From the NCBI RefSeq assembly GCF_964340395.1, contig NC_135563.1, positions 15,620,651 to 15,684,650 of the forward strand: a DNA stretch of 64,000 bases, given 5' to 3'. The notes under the pieces are model-generated. The model was not told the DNA's origin. It did not search any database and saw nothing but the letters and a program-made list of their open reading frames with translations. The position numbers were made by a program, and so were the translations under genes. Origin of the DNA: Glandiceps talaboti. Taxonomy: Eukaryota; Hemichordata; Enteropneusta; Spengelidae. Shown piece after piece: positions 61,561 to 64,000 of the stretch. The stretch's first letter is position 1, and the number at the start of each line of letters is the position of its first letter.

Positions 61561-62292
61561 ATGCTCAAAGCCATGATGCCAAGTTATCTGTTTGATAGTG
61601 ATTCTGACGAAGGCGAGTCGCTGTTCAGCGTGGACGACGAGCTATCATTACCTCAGCTCCATCACAAATCCCAGGCTCTTCACATGATGCGGCCACGTCC
61701 GGAGTTTAGACCCTTCCAGGACTACTTCGGCCTTGCTAAAATAGTTACGAATGCAAGAGAAGCTGCGAGAGTGTGGAGCATGGAAGACCCGTTGGCGGAT
61801 GAAGATTTCGACGTCGACAAATTATTCTTTTCACCCATAACAAGAGAGAGGTTTGACAGCACGGGAAGTAGCGCGAGCTCGGCAAGTGATTTCTCATTGA
61901 ATGGTACAGACCGTGACTTCGAATTTTCGTCGTTCGGGTTCTCCGATTTCCAGGTTCCTCGCATTCCCAGTCCGCTTGATCTAGTACAGAACGGCAGAAG
62001 TGTTGGTCTCCGCAGAGGGAAGCAGAATCGAAAGAAACCAGGTCAGCAAGTTTGTGTTTTCTGCAGAAACAACGGAGAGAGCGAGTCGGTGTACGCGACT
62101 CATGCTTTGAAGGACGGTGATGGTAAAGTGACTTGTCCAATACTGAAAGCGTATACCTGCCCAATATGTGGTGCCAACGGCGAAAATGCGCACACTATTA
62201 AATACTGCCCACTTGGAAAAGGAGAAGAACAACCAAGCATGAAACTTCTGAAATCCACGCGTTCTTCGACGGGAAAGAAGAGATCAATTTGA
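61561..62292 (+). CDS. nanos: Nanos, intronless
   Basis: 243-aa RNA-binding translational repressor that acts in the cytoplasm with Pumilio and the CCR4-NOT deadenylase; in animals it is central to germ-cell specification and stem-cell multipotency. The C-terminal Nanos zinc finger is complete: C165-x2-C168-x12-H181-x10-C192 and C200-x2-C203-x7-H211-x4-C216, with the family hallmarks [15 protein letters not shown] and AHTIKYCPL. Residues 49-58 ([10 protein letters not shown]) match the NOT1-interacting motif F-x-x-W-x-D-Y-x-x-L except that Phe replaces Trp. Residues 100-125 are Ser-rich and 151-160 basic; the tail (219-243) is basic. The first ATG of the frame was chosen; Met5 and Met6 are alternatives. 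It lies head-to-head with the shootin gene. Confidence 0.97.
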   Translation: MLKAMMPSYLFDSDSDEGESLFSVDDELSLPQLHHKSQALHMMRPRPEFRPFQDYFGLAKIVTNAREAARVWSMEDPLADEDFDVDKLFFSPITRERFDSTGSSASSASDFSLNGTDRDFEFSSFGFSDFQVPRIPSPLDLVQNGRSVGLRRGKQNRKKPGQQVCVFCRNNGESESVYATHALKDGDGKVTCPILKAYTCPICGANGENAHTIKYCPLGKGEEQPSMKLLKSTRSSTGKKRSI

Positions 62293-63600
62293 AAACCGTA
62301 TGCTTGACATTTCACAGGAGATTTTCGCAACAAAGAACTCTCTTGTTTGTGTAACGTAACGGTGCCATGAAATCCATCTGATTACTCGGAACTTTATATT
62401 GTGTTATTGAACCTATGAACTCTTCCTTTGACTTGATCTTGAATCACAAACATTTATTTCAAATCGGGTACTTAAAACCAGTAATTTACCTTGTGTTGAA
62501 ATATTGTTATTTTTTGTTACACGTCCACATTTGTCGAACTTTGCTCAATTTATATTTCATCCGTACTTCAATTCAGTTGAGAATTATTTGTTAATATGTA
62601 ACCGTTATATTTTGACAGCATAAAGGCTGGGATTTTTCTCTAGTTAGAAACATTTACTTATATCTTTACTATATGATACTGCCATAATTTTGCCAATTCG
62701 TTTTGGTTGATGTACAAACATGGAAGCTTACTTGGTTTTGAATACCAGTGTGGGTTTTTAGCGTATATATTGTGCAAAAAACTTATATGAGACTACAGTG
62801 TAAGGGCACTACGGTGGCCCGCCTTTCGGTTAAACTCATTCATTGTCTTCGTACAAATTTTTATATAGCCGGAAAATTTACTGGATGGAGAGCCTGTTTT
62901 TAGTGTAGACAGAAATTTGTCTATTTTGAAGGGTTTTCTCGTACCACTTTTGTATTACATTTTCTACGTTTGTATAAAAAAGGAGCAGCATGTGCGAAAA
63001 AAAAGTTAATATTATGTATGATTCACACCGCTGTAATTGATATTCAATTTTGAGGAAATGTTCGAACAAAATATTTTATAGATGACGTAAAATTGAATGC
63101 AATGATATAGGATTTATTTTAACGTTTACACATTCTTACATATGGCAATACTGTGTCTTTTCACGAAATTAAAAAAAAATGTTTTGTATTTTAGAAGATA
63201 TTTTAATAGAAGAATCGTGGAAAGCGCTCGTTCATGAGGACGCTATAATTTTTCTGCTTTGATGGCGATTGTGATATTGCCAGTGTGTTTATGGTCGATG
63301 AAGGACACCTTGTAGCTTAATAACGTGTTGTGTGTTTGCTTTTTGAATTTCAATCCAGCACCTTGCAAATAGAATTGGTTGCTGGTGCGTTGGTGCACAG
63401 AATTTATTTATAATATGTTTAAACAGTTTAATGTAGACCGTGTTTGTTAGGTCTGCTGTTTTTTGCATGCCGTTGTTGAAATATTTTTTGTTCTATAAAA
63501 TTTATCTCGAGTATTGAGAATTTATATTGTATTAAATTTAATAATTATCTTTGACGGGCTCCTTCGAGCCGTTTAATAAAAAGTCTGATGAACTGAACTG
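62293..63600 (+). other. nanos 3' UTR
   Basis: AT-rich, without long ORFs, ending near an AATAAA signal at 63575-63580. A GC hairpin GGCTC-CTTC-GAGCC (about 63557-63570) lies just before the signal in otherwise AT-rich DNA. Nanos 3' UTRs often carry translational or stability control elements. I saw no perfect Pumilio site TGTANATA here. Confidence 0.6.
63575..63580 (+). terminator. polyadenylation signal of nanos
   Basis: AATAAA, 1.28 kb after the stop codon, directly after a small GC-rich hairpin. It is the best candidate poly(A) signal downstream of the gene; usage is inferred. Confidence 0.5.
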
Positions 63601-63603
63601 TTG

Positions 63604-64000
63604 ATACTGTAGCGCAGTAGTCCATGCTATTGGATGTAGTGATGGATGGATGTAACGTTAGAGGTGGTTGCATGGAGTGCGTTTGAAAGGAAGAATAACA
63701 GAACCCTGACGAGTATGTACCACAAAGCGTTTATTGTGCGAGGGTGGGTTATTGAGAAGGAACACTTAACGGACCTGTATATATATATATAGTAATATAT
63801 TCAGTATAGTGTGCGAGAGAACGTTCCGTAAGAAACCAGAAATACAGCTTTGTGTCAAACGGATGAACCCTTTATATCGTTGGTGTTTCGCTCTGAACTG
63901 GAATTCATTCATTACGGCTAATCTTTGGGAAATTGGAGGTAGCACTTTGAAATTTTTTTTTCTTGGGGCAGACTTATTGAACGAAGTGGAGCGTGACAGC
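63604..64000. other. 3' flank of nanos, nothing recognised
   Basis: No coding exon or RNA gene recognised. It contains a short TA run (about 63778-63792) and a GGATGGATG run near 63642. Confidence 0.5.

Noticed and set aside
61722-62333. Several antisense ORFs across nanos
   Set aside because: Shadows of the nanos reading frame in other frames.

Overview
This is animal nuclear DNA: AT-rich, full of microsatellites, MITE-like elements and degenerate tandem repeats, with one long multi-intron gene and one intronless gene. The homologies (Nanos, shootin-1), the intron-rich structure and the repeat style suggest a marine invertebrate, plausibly a non-vertebrate deuterostome. The species cannot be named from this window.

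Layout. (1) About 9.95-59.2 kb, minus strand: the 5' part of a shootin-1 (SHTN1/KIAA1598-like) gene. Nine coding exons were reconstructed by splice sites and phase. They give a continuous 351-codon coiled-coil reading frame with introns of 0.57 to 23.7 kb. The C-terminal part (proline-rich and tail) was not found and probably lies left of the window. (2) 59.2-61.4 kb: a head-to-head intergenic region with a large TG/TATG compound microsatellite and promoter-like motifs (GC box, POU octamer, initiator). (3) 61,561-62,292, plus strand: an intronless nanos gene of 243 aa with the tandem CCHC zinc-finger domain and an N-terminal NOT1-interacting-like motif, followed by a roughly 1.3 kb 3' UTR with an AATAAA signal. 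(4) 1-9.9 kb: no confident gene; one possible plus-strand exon near 1.1 kb and several repeats.

Repeats supported by reading the sequence include: a Mutator-like MITE with a 9-bp target-site duplication (56.4 kb); a TTAA-flanked piggyBac-like foldback MITE family (2.6, 43.3, 45.2-46.0 kb); a MITE family with TATAGTCAAATGG ends (21, 37.7-38.2, 44.6 kb); a TAGTCTAG-ended family; a two-unit 69-bp tandem with tRNA A and B boxes (46.9 kb); a LINE ORF2 tail (16.3 kb); and a roughly 54-bp minisatellite of about 1 kb (31.1-32.0 kb).

The most interesting points are the internal three-exon duplication in the shootin gene, two possible internal first exons for shorter shootin isoforms (35.7 and 18.6 kb), the W-to-F change in the Nanos NOT1-interacting motif, the octamer-containing candidate nanos promoter, and recurrent DR1-type nuclear receptor motifs in the shootin introns. 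No prokaryote-style system, CRISPR array or viral gene was seen.
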